Shown: piece by piece, positions 1 through 5,202 of the stretch | Numbering within the stretch: the stretch's first letter is position 1 | How the letters are laid out: each line of letters starts with the position of its first letter | NCBI GenBank assembly: GCA_031401815.1 | Contig: JANNRW010000268.1 | Coordinates: 1 to 8,366, forward strand | Length of the DNA: 8,366 bases | Reading direction: 5' to 3' | Origin: JANNRW01 sp031401815 | GTDB taxonomy: Bacteria; Desulfobacterota; Desulfuromonadia; Geobacterales; DSM-12255 | The notes under the pieces: generated by a model | Told to the model about the DNA's origin: nothing | What the model saw: only the letters and a program-made list of their open reading frames with translations | Databases searched by the model: none | Translations under genes and position numbers: made by a program

Positions 1-1
1 A

Positions 2-427
2 GCAGAAGATGTAGCCTCTATCAGGGAAGGGCTCAGGGACGGCACAATTGACTGTATTGCTACTGATCATGCTCCGCACCATCTTGATGAGAAGGATGTT
101 GAATTTGATGTTGCCCTTAACGGGATCATTGGCCTTGAAACTTCACTCCCATTGTCACTGAAGCTTGTAGCAGATGATGTTCTTACTCTTTATCAACTGG
201 TTGAGAAAATGTCATGCAACCCTTCAAATATACTGGGTTTGAATCGCGGAGCTCTTCTGGAAGGGGGAGTTGCTGATATTACACTGATTGATCCGGCAGA
301 CGAATGGACAGTTGAGGCGGAGAAGCTTTTCAGCAAGTCTAAAAACTCTCCATTTACAGGGTGGAAAATGAAAGGGCGGGCGGTGACCACTATTTTGGCC
401 GGGGTAGTTGTAAACAAGAGTGCATAA
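2..427 (+). CDS. pyrC: Dihydroorotase, C-terminal part (5' end outside window)
   Basis: Dihydroorotase interconverts N-carbamoyl-aspartate and dihydroorotate, the third step of de novo pyrimidine synthesis, in the cytoplasm. The visible 141 residues start in mid-protein. They carry the amidohydrolase signature ATDHAPH at about residues 20-26 of the fragment, whose Asp is the conserved metal-site/catalytic acid, then the class I dihydroorotase pattern of an FDVA segment, GIIGLET and LPLSL. The C-terminus has the usual composite-domain segment GGVADITLIDP and ends with a PFTGWKMKGRAV-type stretch, typical of bacterial PyrC. Codons can be read open from base 2 with no stop until TAA at 425-427. 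carA follows after 24 nt, so the two are very likely co-transcribed. The active-site lysine and the HxH metal motif would lie upstream and cannot be checked here. Confidence 0.96.
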   Translation, partial: AEDVASIREGLRDGTIDCIATDHAPHHLDEKDVEFDVALNGIIGLETSLPLSLKLVADDVLTLYQLVEKMSCNPSNILGLNRGALLEGGVADITLIDPADEWTVEAEKLFSKSKNSPFTGWKMKGRAVTTILAGVVVNKSA

Positions 428-451
428 TTTCTGATATCGGAGCAATAACAT

Positions 452-1579
452 ATGAAAGCAGTTCTTGCGCTCGCTGACGGGCGCATATTTTCAGGTAAAT
501 CTTTTGGCGCTCATGGCGAAGCTGCGGGTGAAGTTGTCTTCAACACTGCTATGAGCGGTTATCAGGAGGTGTTGACCGACCCTTCCTACAAGGGGCAGAT
601 GGTCACCATGACCTATCCCCAGATCGGCAACACCGGCATCAACCCGGAAGATATTGAAAGTCGAGGACTTTTCCTCTCCGGTTTTATTGTCAAGGAGTAT
701 TTTGACAACTATTCCAACTGGCGCGCTACCATGAGTCTTGGGGATTATCTGAAAGAGAATGGTGTTGTCGGTATCCAGGGGATTGACACCAGGGCTCTGA
801 CCCGTCATCTGCGTGACAAGGGGGCACAGAACGGAATCATTTCTACGGTTGATTTTGACATGTCCAGTCTGGTAGCCAGGGCAAAAGCAATTCCAAGTAT
901 GACCGGACTGGATCTGGCCAGCGGTGTTACCTGCGAAAAGCCGTATCACTGGAGTCAGGGGGAGTGGGCTCTGTCAGGCGGCTACCCCGAGATTGATCCC
1001 TCAACCCTCAAATTCAAGGTGGTAGCATATGATTTCGGCATCAAGTACAACATCCTCCGCTGCCTGGTTTCTGCTGGTTGCGATGTTACTGTAGTACCGG
1101 CAGGGTTTCCGGCAGAAGATGCTCTTGCAATGAACCCGGACGGTATTTTTCTCAGTAACGGGCCTGGCGATCCGGAGCCGCTGTTGAAGGTGCAGGGGGA
1201 GATCCGCAAGCTGATCGGCAAGAAGCCGATTTTTGGCATATGTCTCGGCCATCAGCTCCTTGGTCTTGCTCTTGGCGGTAAAACTGTCAAGCTACCCTTT
1301 GGCAATCACGGTTCAAATCTTCCTGTAATGGACAAGTTGACCGGCAAGGTGGAGATCACCTCACAGAATCACGGTTTTGCAGTTGATCTTGATTCGCTTG
1401 GTGATACAGCCTGTCTTGGGCATATAAATCTCAATGATCAGACCGTGGAAGGGATTTGTCACTCCGACCTCCCCGTATTCTCTGTCCAGCATCATCCCGA
1501 GGCGTCACCAGGCCCCCATGATTCGCAGTATCTGTTCGGGCGGTTTGTGGAGATGATGGAGAAAGAGAGACAGGGTTAG
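452..1579 (+). CDS. carA: Carbamoyl-phosphate synthase small (glutaminase) subunit
   Basis: CarA hydrolyses glutamine and passes ammonia through a tunnel to CarB, which makes carbamoyl phosphate for pyrimidine and arginine synthesis. The 375-residue length is normal. The N-terminal CPSase domain (about 1-150) includes FNTAMSGYQEVLTDPSY and GIQGIDTRALTRHLR. The class I glutamine amidotransferase domain (about 188-372) includes SNGPGDPEP (235-243), the nucleophile elbow GICLGHQLLGLALGG with Cys264, and HHPEASPGPHDS giving His348 and Glu350, so the catalytic triad is intact. GGAG at 439-442 lies 9 nt before the ATG and supports this start. The segment FGNHGSNLPV, usually closer to FG-HRGANHPV, is slightly divergent. 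CarB is not encoded downstream within this window, which is unusual because carA and carB are normally adjacent or close. The identity is secure. Confidence 0.98.
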   Translation: MKAVLALADGRIFSGKSFGAHGEAAGEVVFNTAMSGYQEVLTDPSYKGQMVTMTYPQIGNTGINPEDIESRGLFLSGFIVKEYFDNYSNWRATMSLGDYLKENGVVGIQGIDTRALTRHLRDKGAQNGIISTVDFDMSSLVARAKAIPSMTGLDLASGVTCEKPYHWSQGEWALSGGYPEIDPSTLKFKVVAYDFGIKYNILRCLVSAGCDVTVVPAGFPAEDALAMNPDGIFLSNGPGDPEPLLKVQGEIRKLIGKKPIFGICLGHQLLGLALGGKTVKLPFGNHGSNLPVMDKLTGKVEITSQNHGFAVDLDSLGDTACLGHINLNDQTVEGICHSDLPVFSVQHHPEASPGPHDSQYLFGRFVEMMEKERQG

Positions 1580-1665
1580 GTAGAGGTGAAGGAAAAGCAG
1601 GTAAAGGTAGAGGTAAAGGAAATGAAAAGGTGAGATTTTCTCTACCTCAACCTCTTCCTCTACCT
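1578..1665 (+). repeat. Purine/pyrimidine-rich nested inverted repeat between carA and the radical SAM gene
   Basis: A G/A-rich tract (about 1578-1630) is followed by a C/T-rich tract (1639-1665). AGGTAGAGGTGAAGGA at 1578-1593 recurs with one change at 1605-1620. AGGTAGAGG (1578-1586) is the exact complement of CCTCTACCT (1657-1665). AGGTAGAG (1605-1612) pairs with CTCTACCT (1640-1647). A small hairpin, GAGA-ttt-TCTC (1632-1642), sits at the centre. The transcript could fold into a long stem just before the next start codon. No T-run follows, so a classical intrinsic terminator is not evident. The last nine bases of the carA region and the 5' untranslated part of the next gene lie in it. Confidence 0.8.
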
Positions 1666-1674
1666 GAGATTTTC

Positions 1675-2601
1675 ATGGAATACATCGACCTTTACAATTC
1701 AGGCGAACTATTGAAAAGGGTAAAAGCTGCTTATGCCCGGCTTAGAGTTTGCGATCTCTGCCCGCATAACTGCGGTGTGAACCGTATAAAAGATGAACAG
1801 GGTATCTGCAGAGCAGGTTTAAAACCAAAAATCGCCTCTGCAAATCTTCATTTTGGCGAAGAGCCACCGATTTCCGGCACCAAAGGTTCAGGCACCATTT
1901 TCTTTTCCGGCTGTTCACTCAAGTGCAAATTCTGCCAGAACTTTCCGATCAGCCAGCTTGGATCTGGCAGCGAGCTGACTACCTGGGCACTGTCAGCCAG
2001 GATGCTCTCACTACAGCGGCGAGGTGCCCATAACATAAACCTGGTTACTCCAACTCATTTTCTGCCACAGATCCTGGCGGCATTATGGCTCGCAATTCCA
2101 AAAGGTTTCACTCTGCCGCTTGTCTGGAACTCAAGTGGGTATGAAAAGGCGGATGTTCTACAGCTTCTTGAAGAGATAATTTCTATCTATCTGCCAGATA
2201 TGAAGTATTCAGACGAACACTCTTCAATTGATATCTCATCAGCCCCTGGGTACAGTGATTACAACCGGGCGGCTGTCAAGGAGATGTTCAGGCAGGTTGG
2301 TCACCTTCAGAGTGATGATGAAGGGGTTGCCCTTAAAGGGCTCATCATTCGTCATCTTGTACTTCCATCCGGAAAAGCCGGAAGTCGTGAAACAGTCAGT
2401 TGGATTGCTGATAATCTTGGTAGCGGAACGCACATTGCGCTGATGAGTCAATATTTTCCAGCTCATCTGGCCGGAGCAACTCCAGGAGTTGACAGGGTAC
2501 TGACAGCAACTGAATATGATGAAGCTGTGGACTGTCTGGAGGCAGCAGGGTTGGAAAATGGCTGGATTCAGGAGCTTGATGAGGAGCGGCAGCCTGTATG
2601 A
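1675..2601 (+). CDS. Radical SAM protein, PflX-like (COG1313 type)
   Basis: The product is a predicted cytoplasmic iron-sulfur enzyme that would cleave S-adenosylmethionine to a radical. Its substrate is unknown; 'pyruvate formate-lyase activator-like' is only a family label. With the ATG at 1675 it has 308 residues. The N-terminus carries a Cys-rich motif, CDLCPHNCGVNR plus GICRAG (Cys26, 29, 33, 45), characteristic of the PflX family. GEEPPISGTKGSGTIFFSGC then leads to the radical SAM CxxxCxxC at Cys80, Cys84 and Cys87. LVTPTHFLPQIL and YLPDMKYSD are further family segments. A GTG at 1630 extends the frame by 15 residues, but those codons are the low-complexity inverted repeat, so I prefer 1675, although only a weak GAG (1666-1668) precedes it. 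It lies 95 nt after carA and may be read through from it. No glycyl-radical enzyme partner is visible. Confidence 0.85.
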   Translation: MEYIDLYNSGELLKRVKAAYARLRVCDLCPHNCGVNRIKDEQGICRAGLKPKIASANLHFGEEPPISGTKGSGTIFFSGCSLKCKFCQNFPISQLGSGSELTTWALSARMLSLQRRGAHNINLVTPTHFLPQILAALWLAIPKGFTLPLVWNSSGYEKADVLQLLEEIISIYLPDMKYSDEHSSIDISSAPGYSDYNRAAVKEMFRQVGHLQSDDEGVALKGLIIRHLVLPSGKAGSRETVSWIADNLGSGTHIALMSQYFPAHLAGATPGVDRVLTATEYDEAVDCLEAAGLENGWIQELDEERQPV

Positions 2602-2603
2602 GT

Positions 2604-2702
2604 AAACCTTGGTGACACCCTTCGCATATTCACAACTGAGGGGAAAAGATACTCCTACTCTCGCGTGTGGACTCGGTCGTGGCGGAAAACCTAGTGACAC
2701 CC
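2604..2702. repeat. Imperfect direct repeat bounding an 83-bp unit
   Basis: AAACCTTGGTGACACCC at 2604-2620 recurs as AAACCTAGTGACACCC at 2687-2702. Each copy contains a small dyad (GGTG-A-CACC; GTG-A-CAC). The interval starts two bases after the radical SAM stop and contains no convincing gene. It may be the edge or footprint of a mobile or REP-like element, since accessory genes begin right after it. I cannot name the element. Confidence 0.5.
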
Positions 2703-2739
2703 ATGCCAGTTCGATGGATTAAACCCGAGCAATCAAGTA

Positions 2740-2768
2740 TTGACCGAAGTATAACCATTAGTTATACT
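2740..2768 (+). promoter_or_regulatory. Sigma70-type promoter of the mazEF module
   Basis: TTGACC (2740-2745) and TATACT (2763-2768) are separated by exactly 17 nt, which is near consensus at both boxes. The -10 box lies 23 nt before the antitoxin start codon. A palindrome covers the spacer and the -10 box, so a repressor bound there would exclude RNA polymerase. Confidence 0.75.
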
Positions 2769-2789
2769 GAATTGCAATGGAGGTATAAC
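2749..2789 (+). promoter_or_regulatory. Probable MazE/MazEF autoregulatory operator with three half-sites
   Basis: GTATAAC (2749-2755) and GTTATAC (2761-2767) form a perfect 7-bp inverted repeat around a 5-nt centre. A third copy, GTATAAC (2783-2789), sits between the Shine-Dalgarno GGAGG (2779-2783) and the ATG at 2791. Ribbon-helix-helix antitoxins usually repress their own operons from short palindromes like this. Binding itself is inferred from position. Confidence 0.65.
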
Positions 2790-2790
2790 T

Positions 2791-3045
2791 ATGCAAGCGA
2801 TGAAAACAGCGATCTCAATTGAAAAAAATCTCTTCGACCAAGCAGATAATCTTGCACGAACAATGAAAGTCTCGCGCAGCAAGTTATTCGTAATTGCCCT
2901 GCAGGACTACATTGAACACCAGAAAAACATTGAAATGCTCACGCAAATCAATGCCGCCTACGCAGATGAACCTGACACGACGGAACAGACCCTTCGTCGG
3001 AAATCACGTCAGCTACATCGACGCATTGTGGGGGGCCAATGGTAA
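2791..3045 (+). CDS. mazE: Type II antitoxin, ribbon-helix-helix MazE-like
   Basis: This 84-residue protein is the predicted antidote to the downstream MazF-family RNase. The N-terminal segment, about residues 4-42, has the ribbon-helix-helix pattern: a short strand, KTAISIEKNLFDQADNLA, then helix-turn-helix MKVSRSKLFVIALQDYIE. It should dimerise and bind DNA. The C-terminal tail, about 43-84, is charged and likely disordered until it wraps the toxin. GGAGG at 2779-2783 lies 7 nt before the ATG at 2791, which favours this start over the ATG at 2800. The gene overlaps the toxin gene by 7 nt, suggesting translational coupling. The strong promoter and palindrome upstream fit autorepression. The C-terminus is not diagnostic, so the name rests mainly on the pairing with MazF. 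Confidence 0.85.
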   Translation: MQAMKTAISIEKNLFDQADNLARTMKVSRSKLFVIALQDYIEHQKNIEMLTQINAAYADEPDTTEQTLRRKSRQLHRRIVGGQW

Positions 3046-3395
3046 TCAATCAGGGAGATATTTTCTGGATAGAACTTGACGAACCTGAAGGCTCGGAACC
3101 TGGTTACAAGCACCCACATGTCATAGTACAAAACAACCTGTTTAACAGCAGCAAGATCATGACAGTCCTCGTATGCCCGCTCACTACAAATCTAAAGCGT
3201 GCAAGCGCACCGGGCAATATCCGTCTCGACAAGAAAGAGTCTGGCTTACCTAAAGAAAGTGTCGTTAATGTTTCGCAAATCTTCACCGTTGATAAAACTC
3301 AACTGGAGGAATATGTCGGAACGCTTTCATCAAAGCGAATAACTGAAATACTTTGTGGTATCAAGTTGATACTGGATCCACGTGAACCAGATTGA
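3039..3395 (+). CDS. mazF: Type II toxin, MazF/PemK-family endoribonuclease
   Basis: MazF-family toxins are sequence-specific mRNA interferases that stop translation when the labile antitoxin is lost. The 118 residues cover the complete PemK/MazF SH3-like barrel: GDIFWIELDEPEGSEPGYKHP (from residue 6), VIVQNNLFN, TVLVCPLTTNL (42-52), APGNIRL, ESGLPKESVVNVSQIFTVDK and VGTLS. Thr49/Thr50 in PLTTN occupy the place of the catalytic Thr described for MazF. The conserved Arg that usually precedes Pro in 'RP' is His25 here (KHP); I believe this occurs in a PemK-like subfamily, but it departs from the classic catalytic Arg. The start ATG lies inside the end of the antitoxin gene. No N-terminal truncation or frameshift is seen. 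The cleavage site cannot be predicted from sequence. Confidence 0.93.
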   Translation: MVINQGDIFWIELDEPEGSEPGYKHPHVIVQNNLFNSSKIMTVLVCPLTTNLKRASAPGNIRLDKKESGLPKESVVNVSQIFTVDKTQLEEYVGTLSSKRITEILCGIKLILDPREPD

Positions 3396-3446
3396 TGCTT
3401 TCATGGAGATTGAGTGATGATGCACTCGCAAAAAGTCCTTATCACC

Positions 3447-3521
3447 CTTCGACAAGCTCAGGGCGAACGAACTTTGAGTCTGTAAGTGCCTGTAAATACG
3501 TTCGTGCTGAGCTTGTCGAAG
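3447..3521. repeat. REP-like long inverted repeat
   Basis: CTTCGACAAGCTCAGGGCGAACG (3447-3469) and its inverted counterpart (3499-3521) match at 21 of 23 positions around a 29-nt loop. The core TTCGACAAGCTCAG / CTGAGCTTGTCGAA is, to my knowledge, a very widespread bacterial extragenic palindrome, often mistranslated as spurious 'ALSLSKG' or 'LRQAQHE' peptides. It lies in the gap between the MazEF and first PIN modules. It may be a REP/BIME mobilised in trans and might also act as a transcript-end hairpin for mazF. Confidence 0.85.
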
Positions 3522-3600
3522 CACATCAAGTTACTCTTTGATAAAGGGTCGCCAACGGCGGCTTGAAACGCTGAATAGTTACAACAAAAGATACTTGCTT

Positions 3601-3639
3601 CTGATATACACATATTGCATGATAGTGTGTGTATATCAG
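3601..3639 (+). promoter_or_regulatory. Perfect 12-bp palindrome before the RHH-PIN module (probable operator)
   Basis: CTGATATACACA (3601-3612) and TGTGTATATCAG (3628-3639) are exact complements with a 15-nt centre. The repeat ends four bases before the Shine-Dalgarno GGGAGG of the antitoxin gene. The place and symmetry are what one expects of a VapB-type autoregulatory site. I see no strong -35/-10 pair: TTGCTT (3595-3600) with CATGAT (3618-3623) at 17 nt is only a weak candidate. Confidence 0.6.
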
Positions 3640-3656
3640 GATGGGAGGTAATTTTT

Positions 3657-3923
3657 ATGGCGATGGTGCGTTATCAAATGTTCATTGAAGAAGGCCAGAA
3701 AAATTTGCTCGATGAGTTGCATCGTCGCCTTAACCTGCCGGTGGCAGAACTTGTGCGAAGAGCCATTACCCGGCTTGTTGATGAAGAAAATAAGTCAGTT
3801 GTGTATCCTGAAACCGATGAACAGATTAACAACCTTCTATCGTTGGCAGGTGTCTGTGAAGGCGGGCCGTCTGATCTGGCGGATAATCATGAACAGTACC
3901 TGCGCGGAGAAAAGAAGTCGTGA
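3657..3923 (+). CDS. vapB: Type II antitoxin, ribbon-helix-helix (CopG/VapB-like)
   Basis: This 88-residue protein is the predicted antitoxin of the PIN RNase downstream. Residues 4-42 have a ribbon-helix-helix pattern: strand VRYQMFIEE, helix KNLLDELHRRL, turn NLPV, helix AELVRRAITRLVDEE. The tail GVCEGGPSDLADNHEQYLRG resembles the C-terminal toxin-binding tails of RHH antitoxins paired with PIN toxins. The frame can be opened from TTG at 3615, but GGGAGG (3643-3648) lies 8 nt before the ATG at 3657, and the TTG would put codons inside the operator palindrome, so 3657 is the better start. Its TGA overlaps the toxin's GTG by 4 nt. The function of this subfamily is inferred from the pairing. 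Confidence 0.85.
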   Translation: MAMVRYQMFIEEGQKNLLDELHRRLNLPVAELVRRAITRLVDEENKSVVYPETDEQINNLLSLAGVCEGGPSDLADNHEQYLRGEKKS

Positions 3924-4354
3924 AACGCTTAAGGAAAGTTTTCTTTGATACCTGGGGATGGCTTGCTATTGCTCACCGTGACGATCAGCGACATCCCGAA
4001 GCAACAGCATTCTACCGGGATTTTCTTGTCGCAGGAGGCGTTCCGGTCTCCACTGACTATATTCTTTCCGAGACCATCTCCCTGCTTCGGGCAAGGACAT
4101 CTCCACAAGGCGCTGAAAGATTCATTGACGGAATACTTGCCGCTGAAACTTCCGGCAAAGTGGTAATTGAAAGAATTGGAGCCGAACGGTGGAGTGCTGC
4201 CTGGAAGTTGAGTAAGAAGTTTGGCGACAAGCCTGATATCTCTTTTGTCGACTTCACCTCATTTGCACTGATGAAGGAGTTAAAAATCAGTGAGGCTATG
4301 ACTGCTGACAGGCACTATGAGTTTGTGGGAATGGGCTTGAAAAGGCTGTTTTAG
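3920..4354 (+). CDS. vapC: Type II toxin, PIN-domain ribonuclease (VapC family)
   Basis: This is a 144-residue single-domain PIN protein, predicted to be a Mg2+-dependent RNase that inhibits translation. The acidic catalytic set is present: Asp10 in FFDTWGWLAI, Glu51 in LSETISLL, Asp106 and Asp111 in DKPDISFVDFTSF, and Asp130 in MTADRHYEFVGMG. The SFVDFTSF...TADRH..EFVGMG spacing is typical of VapC toxins of this group. The start is GTG at 3920, overlapping the antitoxin stop (GTGA), with GGAG at 3906-3909 spaced 10 nt, so translation is probably coupled. Length is normal for VapC and no catalytic residue is missing. The RNA target (tRNA, rRNA or mRNA) cannot be read from sequence. Confidence 0.92.
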   Translation: MKRLRKVFFDTWGWLAIAHRDDQRHPEATAFYRDFLVAGGVPVSTDYILSETISLLRARTSPQGAERFIDGILAAETSGKVVIERIGAERWSAAWKLSKKFGDKPDISFVDFTSFALMKELKISEAMTADRHYEFVGMGLKRLF

Positions 4355-4478
4355 GAGAGATATTACTAACAGAGAAGCGTAATTTGATGAAGCGGCTGGA
4401 TGGTATATGAAAGAGCCGAGAGGAATGGTCGCCAGGTTTCATTGTTGAGATAAAATGTTCCATTTGGGAAGATCACCG

Positions 4479-4502
4479 GTTCACGCGCGTGCTAGCGTGA
4501 AC
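4479..4502 (+). promoter_or_regulatory. 8-bp inverted repeat upstream of the frameshifted gene
   Basis: GTTCACGC (4479-4486) and GCGTGAAC (4495-4502) are exact complements with an 8-nt centre. The repeat ends 29 nt before the start codon at 4532. It could be an operator or a short hairpin in the leader; no T-run follows, so it is not an obvious terminator. A TAAAAT at 4451-4456 could serve as a -10 box, but no matching -35 is seen. Confidence 0.4.
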
Positions 4503-4531
4503 TGCTCAATAATGAACGAGGAGAAAAGACA

Positions 4532-4772
4532 ATGACCTGCAGTGACGATATCCTCGAATGCTTCGAAATACTTACCCGCAACAGTCTGGCACGATTTTGA
4601 GTTACAAGAGATCGTCTATTGGATGAACCAATCCGGCACAAGGTACAGAGAATCAACAATTAGAACGCATGTTACCTCACGAATGTGCGCAAATGCTCCT
4701 GATAACCACGGGACTACTTACGAAGACCTAATCAGAACCGACAGAGGCACATACAGAAAAAGGCTTGCCTGA
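4532..4772 (+). pseudogene. Small gene broken by a one-base frameshift (DUF7669-like)
   Basis: Translation from ATG 4532, which has an excellent Shine-Dalgarno (GAGGAG, 4518-4523, 8 nt spacing), gives 22 residues ending in TRNSLARF and then TGA at 4598-4600. Removing one T from the TTTT at 4595-4598 joins this, without a gap, to FELQEIVYWMNQSGTRY, ESTIRTHVTSRMCANAPDN and a tail of TTYEDLIRTDRGTYRKRLA, ending at TGA 4770-4772. The fused product would have about 79 residues. The ESTIRTHVTSRMCANAPD block is a motif I recall from a small domain (I believe DUF7669), found alone or attached to nucleases; its function is not known to me. The downstream frame also opens at a GTG (4542), but that start has no ribosome site. 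A sequencing error or +1 ribosomal frameshifting at TTT-TGA remains possible. Confidence 0.75.
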
Positions 4773-5127
4773 CACATGAGAAGGAGCTGACGGTGTCTCA
4801 CGAGTGATAAAGCTTTTGGCTCTTTTGTCATCGGAAGAGATGTTCTGTACAAGAGTTCAACCAGCGCCAAGACCGGCCCAAAACCCGACCAGTCTCAAGC
4901 TTATGACGTTATATAAGCAACTCTCAAGCGGGTAACAAAGAACCTGATTAGGGCTAATCTTCAGCTAACAAGAATGTCATCCCCGAATTCTTTCATCGGG
5001 GATCAGATTTCAGGCACTTAGAACCTGGATTGCCGATCAGAATCTCTTCGGGAATGACAATCCCAGGCTTAGCTGAAAATGAGGGCTAATCAAAACAAAG
5101 AATATCAATGTTACTGGACGCACTGAG
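4773..5127. other. Gap without a supportable gene
   Basis: No convincing protein is encoded here. A frame-0 stretch from 4791 to a TAA at 4914-4916 reads plausibly (a segment including GSFVIGRDVLYKSS), but no proper start exists; AAGGAG (4781-4786) precedes only a 4-codon GTG frame at 4793, in a different frame. The stretch may be a gene remnant. The right half is occupied by the palindromic element at 4946-5091. Confidence 0.5.
4946..5091. repeat. MITE-like palindromic element with 10-bp flanking direct repeats
   Basis: The outer arms at 4946-4969 and 5068-5091 are inverted complements at 19 of 24 positions and contain TTCAGCTAA (4960-4968) against TTAGCTGAA (5069-5077). Inside them, TGTCATCCCCGAA (4975-4987) pairs with TTCGGGAATGACA (5047-5059) at 12 of 13. 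A further perfect hairpin, ATCCCCGA-9 nt-TCGGGGAT, lies at 4979-5003. AGGGCTAATC occurs as an exact direct repeat at 4950-4959 and 5082-5091, which could be a target-site duplication. No transposase is encoded. The TGTCAT-CCCGAA core resembles a repeat commonly seen between bacterial genes. Calling it a MITE is inference. Confidence 0.6.
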
Positions 5128-5202
5128 ATGAACATTAAAGAACTTAACTGTATTGCCGTAGTAATGATGATGCTTTTGAGAACACCGGAGAGTATACGAT
5201 GA
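5128..5202 (+). CDS. Possible 24-codon upstream ORF overlapping the next gene
   Basis: ATG 5128 opens a 24-residue frame (start MNIKELNCIAVV, end TPESIR) whose TGA at 5200-5202 overlaps the ATG of the 758-residue gene (5199-5201) as ATGA. That arrangement can couple translation. Only a weak purine stretch precedes its start, and the downstream gene has its own GGAG, so it may be chance. No family is recognised. Confidence 0.25.
   Translation: MNIKELNCIAVVMMMLLRTPESIR

Noticed and set aside
1666..1677. Intrinsic terminator of carA in the purine/pyrimidine inverted repeat
   Set aside because: The stems are interrupted and no T-run follows the outer arm (the sequence continues GAGATTTTCATGG). 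A termination role is not supported by sequence alone.
2239..2700. 153-residue minus-strand open frame
   Set aside because: It lies mostly antisense to the radical SAM gene, has no ribosome site or recognisable domain, and starts within the direct-repeat segment. It is a shadow frame.
3330..3524. 64-residue minus-strand frame beginning MLRQAQHERIYRHL and containing FALSLSKG
   Set aside because: It is the translation of the REP-like inverted repeat. LRQAQHE and ALSLSKG peptides are a known spurious product of this palindrome, and the frame also runs into the mazF gene.
4791..4916. Frame with a plausible protein-like segment (GSFVIGRDVLYKSS) and AAGGAG upstream at 4781
   Set aside because: The GTG after AAGGAG is in a different frame and stops after four codons. 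No in-frame start with a ribosome site exists and I recognise no family. It may be a remnant, but the sequence alone does not support a gene.
3441..5091. CRISPR array suspected from several palindromic repeats
   Set aside because: The palindromes differ from one another in sequence and length, with no regular repeat-spacer pattern and no cas genes.
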